Assembly (NCBI GenBank): GCA_963854835.1
Contig: OY978526.1
Location: 63,961,765-64,025,764, forward strand
DNA: 64,000 bases
Reading direction: 5' to 3'
Source: Megamerina dolium
Lineage: Eukaryota > Arthropoda > Insecta > Diptera > Megamerinidae
A program made the translations under genes and the position numbers. Shown here in pieces: positions 22,960 to 39,699 of the stretch. Below the pieces are notes generated by a model, which made no database searches, was not told the origin of the DNA, and saw nothing but the letters and a program-made list of their open reading frames with translations. How positions within the stretch are numbered: position 1 is the first letter of the stretch; every line of letters begins with the position of its first letter.

Positions 22960-25610
22960 TCACAGCATATTCAGTGTGTCTTTTCTTTTTAATCGACGAT
23001 GCCCCGTTTTCAGCAACAATTGCCTAGCAAGGGGATTCGGATGACTGTGTAATTTTTGAATGTAGCTTCTGCAAGACATTGCAACTTCCTCAGAAATTGT
23101 GGGTACATTTAAATCTCGATGGTTGTTAACGTTCCTCATATACCAAGGCGCGTTTACAATAATTCGCAGACACTTGGATTGTATTCGCTGCAATTTTTCG
23201 ATATTTGAGGGAGATGCGGTGCCCCAAAACTGAATACCATAAGTCCAGATTGGCTTCAGGATTGCTTTATATAATAGCACTTTGTATTCGAGATTCAACT
23301 TTGATCTTTTGTGTATCAGCCACCATAACTGATTAATTTTAAGCTTGATCTGAGTTTTCTTTGCCTCTATGTGATTTTTCCAGGTCAGCCTTCTGTCGAG
23401 GTGAATACCCAAGTACTTTGTTAAGGAACATTGTGGAACTGATTGGCCATTAATTTTAAGTGGGGGACATGTATCTGGCCTTAGCGTGAAGGTTACATGT
23501 ACGCTCTTTGATTCATTGACTTTTATACGCCATTTTGCTAGCCAGATTTCGAGAGAATCGATATGAGTCTGCAGGAGTTTAGTAGCTTCTATGGGGTTAG
23601 AGCGAGAGCACAATATTGCCGTATCATCTGCAAAGGTCGATATAAATGTATGGTTATTGCTGGGCATATCTGTAGTGTATAAGAGATACAGTAAGGGGCC
23701 CAAAACGCTTCCTTGAGGAACGCCAGCGTGAATATCCAATGGATTTGTTGTGTAATTCTTGTGATGTACGAGAAATTGTCTTTTCGTGAGGTAGCTACTA
23801 AGCAATGAGGAGACATTTGCAGGCAGTAATAGTTTGAGTTTGTAAATAAGGCCATCGTGCCATACTTTGTCGAAAGCTTGAGTGATGTCAAGAAAGACAG
23901 CTGAGCAATACTTTTTTTCTTCAAAAGTGTTCCTTATCAGAGTTACAATGCGGTGGACGTGTTCTATTGTGCCGTGCTGTTTTCTAAATCCACACTGATG
24001 TTGAGGAATCAGTTGGTTGAGATTAATAAATAATTAATAAATTTCATGACAAGTAGCTTTTCAAATACTTTAGAAAGTAGAGGCAGGAGGCTGATAGGTC
24101 TGTACGATGCAACTTTTGTAGGGTCTTTTCCTGGTTTTGCTATCATAATAATTTTTGAAGTTTTCCAGCATTTGGGATAGTGTTTAATACGAAGGATAGC
24201 ATTGAAAATGTGCATCAGATGAATTACTGAAGCCGGAGGTAGCTCTTTTATCATTTTACCGGTAATTTTATCTGGACCAGGAGATTTTTTTGGGTTTAAA
24301 TCTTTATCAATTGCTTTGAATATATCCTTTTTTTTAATTTTGAGCGTTATTGAGCAAGGTTGAGAAGTTAATTTTGGTAATGAGGACTGTGAAGAGGGTG
24401 GATTGGGTGTAAACACACTTTTTAGGTGGTTTGCAAAAGCCAAACCCTTCTCACAGTTGCTTCTAGCCCAATTACCGTCTCTCAAACGGATAGGGGAATC
24501 AGTGAGAATTGGCCGATTTGAGTTTTTTGCTGATTTCCACAAAGAGTAGTCTGACGCTTCACCAGGTGTTAATTTCGCTATGTGCTCTTCTAACACTTTG
24601 TTGTTTTTATTTTTTAAGGCTTGCTTTAACTTTCGAGTGCAGTGCTGTAGCTGTGTTTTCAGATTCGCTGATCTGAATTCTTGCCATTGTCTTCGGAGTC
24701 TTCTTTTCTGTCTTACTAGCAATTCAATATCGGCTGGTGTGTATGGGCTATAGTTTGATTGCTTGCATACCTTTGTGCAGGTGGCTGAGCTGAGAGCTAA
24801 TGAGAGCAGCTGGTTGAATTTTTCGAGTGCTGAGTCTACATCGTGTCCATTTCTTAATACAGTACTCAGAGGAAGATGGGAATTTATATATTTCTTGAAT
24901 TTTAACCAGTCTATTTTCTTTCTAACGCAATTGCTTTGGGGGCTTGGTGATTTTATAGATATTACCGTGGGTGAGTGGTCTGATGATAGATCATAATTAC
25001 ACTCTGTGGAGATATTTTCCATCTGCAAACCTTTGGCGACTCCAAAGTCTATGAGATCGGGCATTTTCTTCTTGTCCGTCGGCCAATATGTCGGTTGACC
25101 ATTTGAAATAACATCGTAGCCGTGGTTAGTGATGATTGAACATAGTCTTCTGCCTTTTGGAGTTATTAATCGGGAGCCACAGTGAGTGTGTTTGGCGTTG
25201 AAATCGCCAGCAACCAAGAAGTTGCTACCAAGAGTTGAGAAAAATTCTTTATATTGCTGTTCGGTAATACTGTATCTTGGGGGACAGTATATCGCAGATA
25301 TTACTAGCTTAGAGATGTATTCTTCCAGACATATAGATGTTGCTTGCAAGTAGACGCTACTGAAATCTTCGAGAACATGATGTTTTATTCTGCTTTTTAT
25401 CAGTATGGCAGTTCCTCCGCGTGCCTTACCATGCGGATGATTTGTGGTGTACAGTTTGTAATATGGTATTTGGTAGCAATTTTTGTCAGTGAAATTGGTC
25501 TCAGATATCATCATTATGTCGATCTGGCTGGATTCAAGGAATTGAATTAGCTCCAAACGGTGCTGGCTTAAGCCGTTGGCGTTCCAGTGGCATATCTTGA
25601 GACAACTCAT
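22960..25610 (-). pseudogene. Jockey ORF2: endonuclease-reverse transcriptase, frameshifted
   Basis: In active relatives this protein nicks target DNA and copies the RNA in place. The endonuclease spans residues 1-220: WNANG (9-13), SETNF (36-40, catalytic Glu), AGDFNAKH (134-141), SSDHSP (209-214). The RT follows: NPKKSPGPDKITG, YRPISLLPLLSKVFEKLL, GVPQGSVLGPLLY, FADDTAIL and YLGIHLD, with the C-terminal region ending RRLKRKDTLNML. The first part (25610-24009) stops early because a 2-nt difference in TAATAAATAATTAATAAAT (about 24028-24046) shifts the frame relative to copy B. The remainder continues in another frame to 22960. All catalytic motifs are present, so only this lesion separates it from a complete ORF2. 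Confidence 0.9.
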
Positions 25611-27224
25611 GGTCTGGATAGCAATGTTTGGAGTAACATCGATTGATTTTTCATCATTTCTTGCATCATTGTTTGCATTGAGTTCATGAATTGGTTCATA
25701 TTCTGAATTAATGTTTGAAGCAAATGTTCAAGGGTACTTGGCTGTTGGGTGGGCAGTTTCTGCTCATTATTTACATTGCTTTGTTGGTGTGGGTTTTGTT
25801 TTAACACGCTAGCGTATGAATTGGTTTGATTCTTGTTTGTTATTGCAGAGAAGAATTGTGTTGCATCAATATTTTGTCTCTTACTTGAGTTGGCTATCTG
25901 AGTTTGCTCAACTGGTTTTAGAGGTTGATTGCTAGCGGAGAAATTTAGCTTTAGGGTTGTATATACTGGGCAACCTCTATAATTTGCGGTGTGATTACCT
26001 CCACAATTGCTGCATTTTTTCATGCTAGCATCGCCTTTAGATTTTAGGCATATGTTTGATTTATGGAGATCTCCACAAATCACACAAACAGCTGGCAGGG
26101 TACAATATGTCTTAGTATGTCCATATTCTTGGCAGTTACTGCACTGAGGAGGTCCAGTTCTCTTATGGGGTTCTTCGATTGTGATTTTGCGATGTAATAA
26201 ATATCGAATTTTATATATGGGGTGTACTTCACCTTTTTTTAGTGGTTTTGTTTCTGGCTGAAGCTCAATACGATATAACGGTTGAGGTATATTGCTCTTG
26301 TTGAGAATGTTGAATACTGTTTTGGCTTGAAACCCTTCTTCCTGAAGGGCAAGTTTGATTTCGTTAATGTCAACGTTAGGTTCGACGCCTTTGAGTACTA
26401 CGATTTAGCCTTTACTACTTTTTAGCTGATATGTGTAGTAATTCTTTTTTACAGCATCAAATTCCGCAATTACTTTGCGATAATGAGTTTCGCTGTAGAT
26501 TTGCACTTTCGTTTCCTCAATTTGGCCTTTGCGAATAGGAACAACGTGGAAATTCTTTGGGCCTATAAGACTTGTAATTCTAGAAATCAACTTATCTGAG
26601 TTGCGTTCTCTTAAGAAAATGGGTGGGGGTTTGAAATTTTTCTTGGAGATAATATTTTCGTCACTTTCATCACCTGAAAGCAAAGCGTATCTATTTTCCG
26701 AACTAATAGGGGCAGTGTTCTGCTTTTGAATTTTTGTTGAATTCATTTGTTTTGAATTTTGTGGACTTCTTTTTCGCTTTACTACAGTAATGTAGCGATC
26801 AATTCCAGTTTGAACAGCAACTTTTTTCTTTATTAGTCATCGCACTAGTTGCTTTAACTACTGGGTCATGCACTTCAGTAGAAAGGCCGTTATTTGTTTG
26901 CTTTGATGTTGTAGCTGTTGGTGTTACAGCAGGAGAAGCGCATTGTACACTCCACGGTATAGAGGGAGATAGTATATCACGAGAGAATAAATTATTTTTT
27001 TTGTCTGTATTTATTATTGTTGCAAATTTTGATGTAGTGTTAGAGTGAGGAATATGTACAGGCAAAAGATTTGCACTGTTACTTTCACTTGTGCAGTGTG
27101 TATCAACTGTTTTTTTTGATAATGCACTTATCGGGGGGGTTTGCGCGGGTGATTGCAAATTATTGTTTACACACACATTAACAGGCGATTGCCGTTGTCG
27201 GAGAGGAGAGCGCTGAACACTCAT
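25607..27224 (-). pseudogene. Jockey ORF1 (nucleic-acid-binding, zinc knuckles), broken twice
   Basis: The start is taken as MSVQRSPLRQ (ATG at 27224), because the longer upstream frame is a poly-A-derived Phe/Lys run. The protein has a Ser/Thr/Pro-rich N-terminus, a PRE/C2HC-type middle part, and zinc knuckles on the pattern CX2CX4HX4C (CSNCQEYGHTKTYC at about 26150-26110, a second CVICGDLHKSNIC-like cluster, a third CSNCGGNHTANYRGC), then a Gln/Met-rich tail. A frameshift in the T-rich run at about 26821-26831 and a TAA at 26405-26407 interrupt it. The stop codon overlaps the ORF2 ATG. Confidence 0.85.
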
Positions 27225-27539
27225 ATTATAAACAAAATGTTTGCAAACGATATTATTGTTTTTTTTATTTTTTTTTTCTAAAAAAAAAAAAAAATCACCG
27301 AAATAACTCACTGAGTTTCTTAGCGTCTTTTCGCAAAATATTAAAAATTTTTATTTTTACCGAAAACAATCACTTTTCCGACTCTATCAAACACGTCCAC
27401 TCTTATTGGTGACTTTCACGGAATCGAACTCTGACTTGATCAGTCAGCAGTCGATTCGTTATTCTTGTTCTTCTTTTTTTTCTTCTTATACATATTTTTT
27501 TTCCCGAACAATACGGAAAGTGCGCGCCTTTTCTCTTTT

Positions 27540-29090
27540 TATACCCTGCATAATGCAATATGCAAGGTATATTTATTTCGGTCAGATGTTTGTGTCCACT
27601 TGAAGGAATCTCCGGAGATATAGACATAGATATATATTCGTGATCAGCGTCGATTAAATTTTCGATTTAACGATGTCCGTCCGTCCGTCTGTCTGTCACC
27701 TGGCTGGTTCGCACGATAACTTGAGTAAATATTGAGCTATTTCGACGAAATTTGGCACAGAGGAGATTGATATTAGGCATGATCGGTCAATAGCCACGCC
27801 CACACCAAGCATTCAAAGCGACTAACCTCGAAATTTTCAAAATCTTTAACTTGCTATAACTCACATAATATACCACTTGGGACAACAATATTTGGCACAT
27901 AGACTTATATTTACTACTATATAACTTCGCCAAAAGTGGCTGAGCCACGCCTACTTTTTAGCGTAGCTCTCATACAAAGTGTCTGTACTTCTTTTAAATT
28001 GAAACAGCTGTAACTTCTACAATCTTCTGTCTAGAATAACCATAATTGACACTGAGATTAACAAGGTAGTCGGAAATAATATGGCAGAAAATCACCACTG
28101 CTTTTTGGGTCTCCCATACAAAGTTGCGGAAATTAAAAAAAATGTTACCGGTTATAACTTGCAAACTATTCAGCGTAGAATAACGAGATTTAAGGTGTGG
28201 ATTAGCATTGTACGAGCAACTAGGCTTACAGAAAATGGGCGCACCACGCCCACTGTTTATCGTAGCCCCCATACAAATTTTAAATTGAAACAGCACTTGA
28301 CACTTAAATTTATATCGTAGTCGGAAATAATCTGGCAGAAAATCAGTGTGCCACGCCCACTCCTTCATTGGTCTCCCATACAAAGTTGAGGGAATTAAAC
28401 TAAAACTTTTAAGCTCCATAACTTACAAACCATTTAGCGTAGGACAACGAGATTTAAGGTATGGATAAGAATTGTACGAGCAACTAGGGTCATAGGAAAT
28501 GGGCGCGCCATGCCCACTGTTTATTGCAGCCCCCATACAAAATGACTGAAATTCTTTTAAATTTAAACAGCTGTAACTTCGGCAATCTCCTGCCTAAAAT
28601 AACCATAATTGACACTTAGATTAATATCGTAGTCGGAAATAATCTGGCAGAAAATCAGTGTCCCACGCCCACTCCTTCCTAGGTCTCCCATGCAAAGTCG
28701 AGGGAATTAAACTAAAACTTTCAAGCTCCATAACTTACAAACCATTTAGCGTAGGACAACCAAATTTAAGGTGTGGATTGATATTGAAAAATTAATTAGA
28801 TATACCAGAAAGAGATACGTCACGCCCACTTTTTATATAGCTTCCGTACAAAGTCTCGGATTTATCTTAAACATTAAATCACCCATAACTTACTAATTAA
28901 TACGCCTAGGTCAACCCATTGCAACCTATGTAGTTTAGTATTATAGGCAGAAATTGATCCTCCAAAATTGGTGAGGTACGCCTGCTTCTTAATGTAGGTC
29001 CTATACAAACTTTTTATATATATAGCAAACTTTTTATACATATACAAACTTTTTTTATATATATAAAAATATATATTTTTCTCTAAACCA
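27540..29090 (-). mobile_element. array-type dispersed element R1, copy 2 (inverted)
   Basis: It opens with TATACCCTGCAT and the terminal palindrome (27540-27571), the TCTCCGGAGA segment (about 27610) and a short CCGT microsatellite. CCACGCCCAC-type cores follow at about 27794, 27945, 28092 (degenerate), 28244, 28351, 28508, 28663 and 28820. Spacing is about 150-157 bp except for one 107-bp step, where about 48 bp are missing compared with copy 3. Its inner end (about 28830-29090) carries extra sequence absent from copy 1 and ends in AT-rich repeats, without the 12-bp inverted match seen in copy 1. Confidence 0.75.
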
Positions 29091-29402
29091 AGTATGTACT
29101 GGTATAATTAAAATTCTAACTAAAATTACAAATTTGTATCCCGTGATGTTTTTTACATAATAAATAATACACATAACACATGTGTGTTTATATCTCGAGT
29201 GTTTTTTTTTCTTTTGTACAAGGCAATGTACATAAAATACAATTGTCTAGCAATACACGTACTTTTCTCTATCATTTCAATACGGAATTTCTTCCGATAA
29301 CGAAAATAATTAAATAAATAAATGTCGATTTGGCAAACAATTGCCAACGAAAGGCTCAACAATGTGCTAATGTGAATATAACAACAACCACAAGTAGCAG
29401 CA

Positions 29403-29765
29403 AGTGGGTGCCGTAGCTCAGTGGTTAGTGTGTTCGCCTTCTGATATGTAGGTCGTGGGTCAATCCCCGGCTGATGCATAACAAATTCAATATCGATAAG
29501 ATTTTTCTTTCGAATGGTACCCACCTGTCGGCAAGCAATTGGCAATTCTTCCGACAGTAACAACTTGCCATGAAAAAGCTTCTAAAAGAATTCTGTGACA
29601 AAGCTCAGAAAAAGTGATGTCACAAGTGTTCTGCCGTTCGGAACCGGCTAAAATAAGTATGTCCCTTCTAATACTGTCCAAATTTAAGACGCACAACAGT
29701 AATGGAAGAGAAGCTCGGCCGATGAGCCCTTCGGGGCTTTAAGTGCCACATATTTATTTTTTTTT
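29403..29765 (+). mobile_element. full-length tRNA-derived SINE (S5)
   Basis: The head is tRNA-like, with an A box TAGCTCAGTGG (about 29415-29425) and a B-box region GTCGTGGGTCAATCC (about 29452-29466), so RNA polymerase III could transcribe it. A tRNA-unrelated body follows ('GGCAAGCAATTGGCAATTC', 'AAAAAGTGATGTCACAAGTG', 'CTGCCGTTCGGAACCGGC'), then the 3' end 'CTTCGGGGCTTTAAGTGCC' and a T-rich tail. It is flanked by a 13-bp duplication ACAAG(T/C)AGCAGCA at 29390-29402 and 29766-29778 (one mismatch; CAG-rich context). It is the best copy of a family with at least six others here. Confidence 0.9.
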
Positions 29766-29778
29766 ACAAGCAGCAGCA

Positions 29779-30644
29779 GCACCGCAATCATCTCGACAAT
29801 ATCAATAACAACAATTAAGAAAAAGACCAAATGGAGGAAAATCAGCAACAACGGCGACAACGACAGCAAGATTTGTCGTCAAGTAACAATAGCAATAGTT
29901 TGAGAGTAGACAAGATGAAGACGAAAAATGACGCTAACAGCAAACATCATCAACAGAGAAAACACCGGCAACTGCATCAACAACACAATTTCACATGGCC
30001 TGATAAAGTGGGCAGAAATTTCGGATCATCGTGAATTCAAGTAGATTTTTATATTTATAATTATTATTATTTGTTATTCTCTTATTTAATAACGGTTAAC
30101 CTAAACAATTTTAATTTCTCATAAAGTAAGAAGCAGTCGGTAATTGAAGCAGGAAAATCAAAACATCAACTCAACCAAGGTATGAGCCCACCGGCATCTC
30201 TCTCACATACACAATTATGTTGAATTTCATCTATTCTACTAGATCAGAAGAACTTTAAACCAGCACGCTGTTTTCGGAATTGCATTTTTAATATTAATTA
30301 TTTTTAATAATATTTTTTAATATTAATACAAAATATAAAGAACACCTATTTACATTATAAGTTGTCATTCGTTTGGACAAATTATCTGGTATGTGGTAAA
30401 AAATTTACAATTATGAATTGTCTTTGAATTTACATATAACATACATAGCATACATAACGAGTTCAATTTTGTTGATCCAAAGCATGTATAATTATTATGC
30501 AAAATTTGAAACAATGATTTAACTGCTTTACAGTTTTCTCATAAAATAAGTAATAAAAATACACATTTATAACCTTGGCTTCTTACAGTAATTTCTTTCT
30601 ACTTGTCCACAATATTTAAGAGACAATTCTCATCACAATAAACA
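29779..30644. other. CAA/CAG-rich then AT-rich DNA, no gene called
   Basis: At 29831-30034 a Gln/Asn/His/Arg-rich 67-codon frame arises from CAACAGCAA-type repeats. It has no recognisable domain and no supporting splice context. The rest is AT-rich. Confidence 0.45.
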
Positions 30645-32189
30645 ACCTACGCTGAATAGTTCGTAGGTTATAGCGGTTTAAATTTTTTTTAATTTTCCAA
30701 ATTTTATATGGAAGCCCCATTAAGAAGTGGGTGTGGAATGTTGATTTTTTATCAGATTATTTTTTTCTACCATATTAGCTGAAGTATTAATTATAATTGT
30801 TCTAGACAGAAGTATGCAGAAGTTACAGCTATTTCAATTTAAAAGAATTTCACTCATTTTGTACAGGGGCTACGATAAACAGTGGGCGTGGCGCGCCCAT
30901 TTCGTGTAAGCCTAGTTGCTCGTACAATACTAATCCATACCTTAAATCTTGTTGTCCTATGGTAAATGGTTTGTAAGTTATGGAGCTTAAAAGTTTTAGT
31001 TTAATTCCTTTGACTTTGTATGGGAGACCCATGAAGGAGTGGGCGTGGCACACTGATTTTCTGCCAGATTTTTGCCGACTACGATATTAATTTAATTGTC
31101 AATTATAGTTATTCTAGACACAAGATTGCCGAAGTTACAGCTGTTTAAATTTAAAAGAATTTCAGTCATTTTGTATGGGGGCTGCAATAAACAGTGGGCA
31201 TGGCGCGCCCATTTCCTATGACCCTAGTTGCTCGTACAATACTTATCCATACCTTAAATCTCGTTGTCCTACGCTAAATGGTTTGTAAGTTATGGAGCTT
31301 AAAAGTTTTAGTTTAATTCCCGCAACTTTGTATGGGAGACCCATGAAGGAGTGGGCGTGGCACACTGATTTTCTGCCAGATTATTTCCGACTACGATATA
31401 AATTTAAGTGTCAATTATGGTTATTGTTGACAGAAGCTTGCCGAAGTTACAGCTGTTTCAATTTAAAATTTGTATGGGGGCTACGATAAACAGTGGGCGT
31501 GGTGCGCCCATTTTTTGTAAGCCTACTTGCTCGTACAATGCTAATCCACACCTTAAATCTCGTTATTCTACGCTGAATAGTTTGCAAGTTATAACCGGTA
31601 ACATTTTTTTTAATTTCCGCAACTTTGTATGGGAGACCCAAAAAGCAGTGGGCGTGATTTTCTGCCATATTATTTCCGACTACCTTGTTAATCTCAGTGT
31701 CAATTATGGTTATTCTAGACAGAAGATTGTAGAAGTTACAGCTTTTTCAATTTAAAAGAAGTACAGACACTTTGTATGGGAGCTACGCTAGAAAGTAGGC
31801 GTGGCTCACCCACTTTTGGCGAGGTTATATAGTAGTATAATATAAATCCATGTGCTAAATATTCTTGTCCCAAGTGGTATATTATGTGAGTTATAGCAAG
31901 TTAAAGATTTTGAAAATTCCGAGGTTAGTCGCTTTGAATGCTTGGTGTGGGCGTGGCTATTGACCGATCATGCCCAATATCAATCCCCTCCGTACCCTTG
32001 GATCATAGATTACTTGTGCCAAATTTCGTCGAAATAGCTCAATATTTACTCAAGTTGTCGTGCGAACCAGCCAGGTGACAGACAGACGGACGGACGGACG
32101 GACGTCTATATCTCCGGAGATTCCTTCAAGTGGACACAGACATCTGACCGAAATGAATATACCATGCATATTGCATTATGCAGGGTATA
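30645..32189 (+). mobile_element. array-type dispersed element R1, copy 3 (longest clean array)
   Basis: GTGGGCGTGG-like cores start at 30727, 30882, 31039, 31194, 31351, 31493, 31648, 31795 and 31947; the steps are 155, 157, 155, 157, 142, 155, 147 and 152 bp. Two alternating unit types give a higher-order period of about 310 bp. A short (GACG)n tract (about 32087-32102), the TCTCCGGAGA segment and the terminal palindrome ending ATGCAGGGTATA (32178-32189) close it. The left end is truncated mid-unit, so no matching inverted end is present. Confidence 0.8.
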
Positions 32190-39229
<7,040 letters not shown>

Positions 39230-39699
39230 ATATTTGTACGAGTAATCGTATACTTTTGTACGATAAGTAGAATATTTGGATATTTTAGACCAATTTATTC
39301 GTAAATAAATTGATTGGTGGAAAACATGTTTAATAACTTTATATATTCATGCACAAAGTAGAAAAGTATTCATGCGGAAGCATAAATTTGTATGGGAGGT
39401 AGTCGTGGTTTTCATCCAATTCAGCTCATTTTGAAAAATGTCTATTAATTAGTGAATTTATTCATATGTATTGCATTTCTACTTAATTCCCTAATGGTTT
39501 GGTACAAAAAGTGTGAAAATATACATATGAAGGCATACATATGTATGCCAGGTAGTCGCAGCTTTTATCCTATTCAAATCAATTTTGGATATATTTATGA
39601 GTTGATGTGTATAATCCTACTTCCCAAATTTAAACCGATAACACTATATTTTCACGAGCATATTTCATACTTTTGTATGAGAAATAGAGGGAGTTTTAA
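39230..39699 (+). repeat. dispersed repeat R2, copy 3, left part
   Basis: R2 cores occur at about 39390 ('AATTTGTATGGGAGGTAG'), 39545 ('ACATATGTATGCCAGGTAG') and 39672 ('ATACTTTTGTATGAGAAAT'), each followed by a 'TTTTATCC.ATTCA' type phrase. It is interrupted by the Jockey-type element at 39700-42290. Confidence 0.5.

Larger units (their letters stand above)
22803..27533 (-). mobile_element. Jockey-type non-LTR retrotransposon, near full length (copy A)
   Basis: About 4.7 kb on the minus strand: a 5' UTR (27225-27533, starting next to the end of R1), ORF1 (27224-25607), ORF2 (25610-22960), a short 3' UTR with an AATAAA-like signal, and a poly-A tail seen as T22 at 22803-22824. ORF1 and ORF2 overlap as ATGA. 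The layout and length fit Jockey-clade LINEs. Three lesions make it inactive: a frameshift and a stop in ORF1, and a frameshift in ORF2. No clear target duplication was found. It is the best reference for this family in the window. Confidence 0.9.

Noticed and set aside
29831..30034. Gln/Asn/His-rich 67-codon ORF as a host exon
   Set aside because: CAA/CAG-rich non-coding DNA is common in flies and gives such frames; no splice context, domain or neighbouring exon.
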